Assembly: GCA_002946415.1 (NCBI GenBank)
Contig: NJPS01000026.1
Location: 248,001-312,000 of the forward strand
Length of the DNA: 64,000 nt
Direction: 5' to 3'
From: Rutstroemia sp. NJR-2017a BVV2
Lineage: Eukaryota; Ascomycota; Leotiomycetes; Helotiales; Rutstroemiaceae
Shown here: positions 61,826-64,000 of the stretch, piece after piece
Layout of the letters: every line of letters starts with the position of its first letter
Numbering within the stretch: position 1 is the first letter of the stretch
Position numbers and translations under genes: made by a program
The notes under the pieces: generated by a model
Told to the model about the DNA's origin: nothing
Databases searched by the model: none
What the model saw: the letters and a program-made list of their open reading frames with translations, nothing else

Positions 61826-63555
61826 ATGATTGCGTCCATAAATGTCAACATGATGCTTGTAGATCGTCGTTTCGTCGAAATCATTACATGGCTCCTCGCC
61901 TTATCATTTGTCCCACTGGCCGCAGCGGCAGATAACCCCGTGGCCAGTGTACTTAATCAGGCTGGAATTGGGACCAAAAACCGTCTTGTCTTCGCCCATT
62001 TCATGGTAAATACCCTCCGTCCCATTGATCACTACTAGCTGACTCAAATCCCAGATGGGTATCACCGGCAATCGAGCCAGCGCCTCTGACTACGATAAAG
62101 ACATTCAACTTGCAAAAAGTGCCGGAATTGATGCGTTCGCACTTAACATTGGCACTGAAGGATCCACTGATACTCAACTATCCTACGCTTATGCTTCAGC
62201 TGCTTCTAATAATTTCAAAGTCTTCATCTCGTTCGACTTCAACTTCTGGAGCACCAGCGCCGCTGCTGATGTTGGAGCAAAAGTTGCACAATACGCAGCT
62301 CATCCTGCGCAATTGAAGGTCGATGGAAAAGTCTTTGTCTCGAGCTTTGTGGGAACCGGCGTAGATGTGGAAGTTGTGCGAACTACATCGAAAACCCCAA
62401 TATTCTTCGCTCCTAACTTTACCCCGGGTGGCCCCGGTAGTTTTGCGGGACTAGATGGCGCTTTCAATTGGTTGGGTTGGCCGAATAATGGCGCGAATAG
62501 AGCTCCTACTGCGGGCGCAAACTTCACGGTGGCGGCTGGGGATCAAGCGTATATTAGTGCCCTGCGAGGAAAGGACTATATTGCGCCGGTTAGTCCCTGG
62601 TTCAATACTCATTATGGAGCAGAGGTCCCTTATAGCAAAAATTGGATCTTTCCAGCCGAGGGGTTGTACGCTCAGAGGTGGACGGAGATCTTGACCTTAG
62701 GACCAAGGTTTGTAGAGATTGTTTCATGGAATGATTATGGTACGTTTCTTGATTTCTTCAAAAGGCAAAACTCTTGCTGACATCGCCAGGCGAGAGTCAC
62801 TATGTCGGTCCTCTTGCATCACCACATGTCGACGACGGAAACTCCAAATGGACAAAGAACATGTAAGCTTTCCCTCCCATAATCTCGTCGATCTCCTAAC
62901 ACAATCCAGGCCTCATGGCGGCTGGCTCCAACTGGCAATTCCCTTCATCAAAGCTTTCCACGAATCCAAAACCTCTCCCCAATCAGCCATTTCCACAGAC
63001 CAGCTGATCTACTGGTACCGGCCCAACCCACTCCCCCTTGACTGCGACTCCACCGATACGACCATGCTCCCTGCAGATAACTCCTCCGGCAACTACTACA
63101 ACGGCAAGCCCAACGGCTGGGAAACCGTCACGGACTCTGTCTTCGTCACTACACTTCTTACCTCCCCCGCAGATATCAGCGTCCTCTCCGGTAACTCCGC
63201 CTACCATTATAGTGCAGCCGCAGGCGTCTCAACGTTCACCGTACCAATGAGTGTTGGAAAGCAACAATTCGCCTTGTTGAGAAACAATAAAGCCTTTCAA
63301 TCGGCTGTGAGTAAGAGGGATGTTACGAACACGTGTGGGTGTGGGAATTATAACTTCAATGCATACGTAGGAACGGTGCCTGAGGGTGCGCCGGATGATT
63401 TAGCACCTGCGGGAATGGCGAGCTTGACGAATGGGATTAGAGTCCCGGCTTATCAGTGTCTTACGTCAGGAGCTGCTAATAGTTCGGCTCCTCTGAGGAA
63501 GAGAAGATTGAGAAGGGGTCCTTTGGCGGGGTGGAAGGATTATCTTGACTTTTGA
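61826..63555 (+). CDS. secreted glycoside hydrolase family 71, alpha-1,3-glucanase (mutanase)
   Basis: Exons 61826-62005, 62055-62739, 62790-62862 and 62910-63555 give 527 residues. A signal peptide is clear ('ITWLLALSFVPLAAAAD'); a second in-frame ATG at 61850 gives a shorter n-region and is equally possible. GH71 signatures follow: 'RLVFAHFM' joined across intron 1 to 'MGITGNRASASDYDKDIQLA', 'GIDAFALNIGT', 'FKVFISFDFNFW', 'LDGAFNWLGWPNNG', 'APVSPWFNTHYG', 'RFVEIVSWNDYGESHYVGP' and 'DQLIYWYRPNP'. These enzymes cut alpha-1,3-glucan of fungal walls, for remodelling or attack on other fungi. The C-terminal part is Cys-containing ('TCGCGNYNFNAYVG') and ends in a basic tail; no carbohydrate-binding module is obvious. 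Confidence 0.93.
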
Positions 63556-64000
63556 CTCTTTGGAGGTTGGGTGTTGTGTTTTGGAACTATGACTTTTTTG
63601 CTTTTCTAGTATATATTTGCTCTTTTTCATACAGTGTATTAGGTTCGAATTATCTTCTTTCTTGGATTGTATGGTTTTGGACATACCCGAGGTTATGGTG
63701 GCCTCTTTGGCTGGGGGCGCAGATTGCGAGTCGGAGAGGCACTGAAGCAAAAGTTTAGGAAATGTCTAGGGTTTCGACGGTGTATAAATGTCAATCCAAG
63801 TTTCCTCGTTTACAAATTACAATTGAATCTTCTCCAGACTGGGAATGGTCTCCGATTTTAAATGAAAGGTCTCATTTGCCGCTAGGACAAATGTTAGTTA
63901 AGTGATTTTCATTCATCACTGACTCCTATATATGTATACATATATAAGGCTCGCAAACGAGCGGTCTGATGTATCGAGGCGTGTCTCTACTTCTCCCGGG
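63556..64000. other. 3' flank, right edge of window
   Basis: T-rich 3' sequence of the GH71 gene. A TATATATGTATACATATATA palindrome lies near 63928-63948. No gene start is seen. Confidence 0.5.

Overview
The window reads as part of a filamentous ascomycete (Pezizomycotina) chromosome. Nearly every gene is split by short introns of about 45-110 bases with GTRNGT donors and CTRAY-type branch points. The families are typical of these fungi: rhodopsin-like PTH11-type membrane protein, HET, Clr5, Zn2Cys6 regulators, RTA1, DUF3431, MARVEL, BTB, GH71 and a chimeric terpene synthase. The flavour (many BTB/HET/Clr5/DUF3431 genes, long intergenic stretches) would suit Leotiomycetes, but that is a weak inference. 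I rebuilt gene models by eye from splice signals and reading-frame continuity; where I checked phase, exon lengths sum to whole codons.

Layout. 0.8-2.3 kb: rhodopsin-fold membrane protein. 2.6-5.0 kb: decayed HET gene with a hairpin-forming repeat inside it. 6.4-8.8 kb: Clr5-domain/TPR-like protein. 9.3-13.2 kb: fungal transcription factor lacking its zinc cluster, divergent from a DHA1-type MFS exporter. 14.5-15.5 kb: AYR1-like short-chain dehydrogenase. 17.7-18.7 kb: HpcH/HpaI aldolase. 18.7-21.9 kb: gene-empty. 21.9-22.9 kb: BTB protein. 24.5-25.6 kb: cysteine dioxygenase. 27.6-31.6 kb: DUF3431 protein, a conserved unknown, and a four-helix membrane protein. 34.5-35.7 kb: MARVEL-like protein.

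36.6-49.7 kb is the most interesting block: an RTA1 lipid-translocating protein divergent from a UPC2-like Zn2Cys6 regulator, an AKR7-type aldo-keto reductase, a Sec14/CRAL-TRIO protein, a 730-residue bifunctional (cyclase plus prenyltransferase) terpene synthase in nine exons, and an MFS transporter. It looks like a compact terpenoid locus with no cytochrome P450 in the window. It is followed by a 215-bp TA-flanked MITE and an APH-family kinase pseudogene.

51.6-60.3 kb is a sugar-utilisation block: Zn2Cys6 regulator, lactose-permease-type MFS sugar transporter, and a divergently transcribed GH2 beta-galactosidase, arranged like the yeast LAC12-LAC4 pair. A decayed helix-rich gene (60.4-61.3 kb) and a secreted GH71 alpha-1,3-glucanase (61.8-63.6 kb) close the window. 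Signs of past repeat-directed C:G to T:A mutation appear in both pseudogenes (HET, APH) and in the arms of the HET-region repeat.
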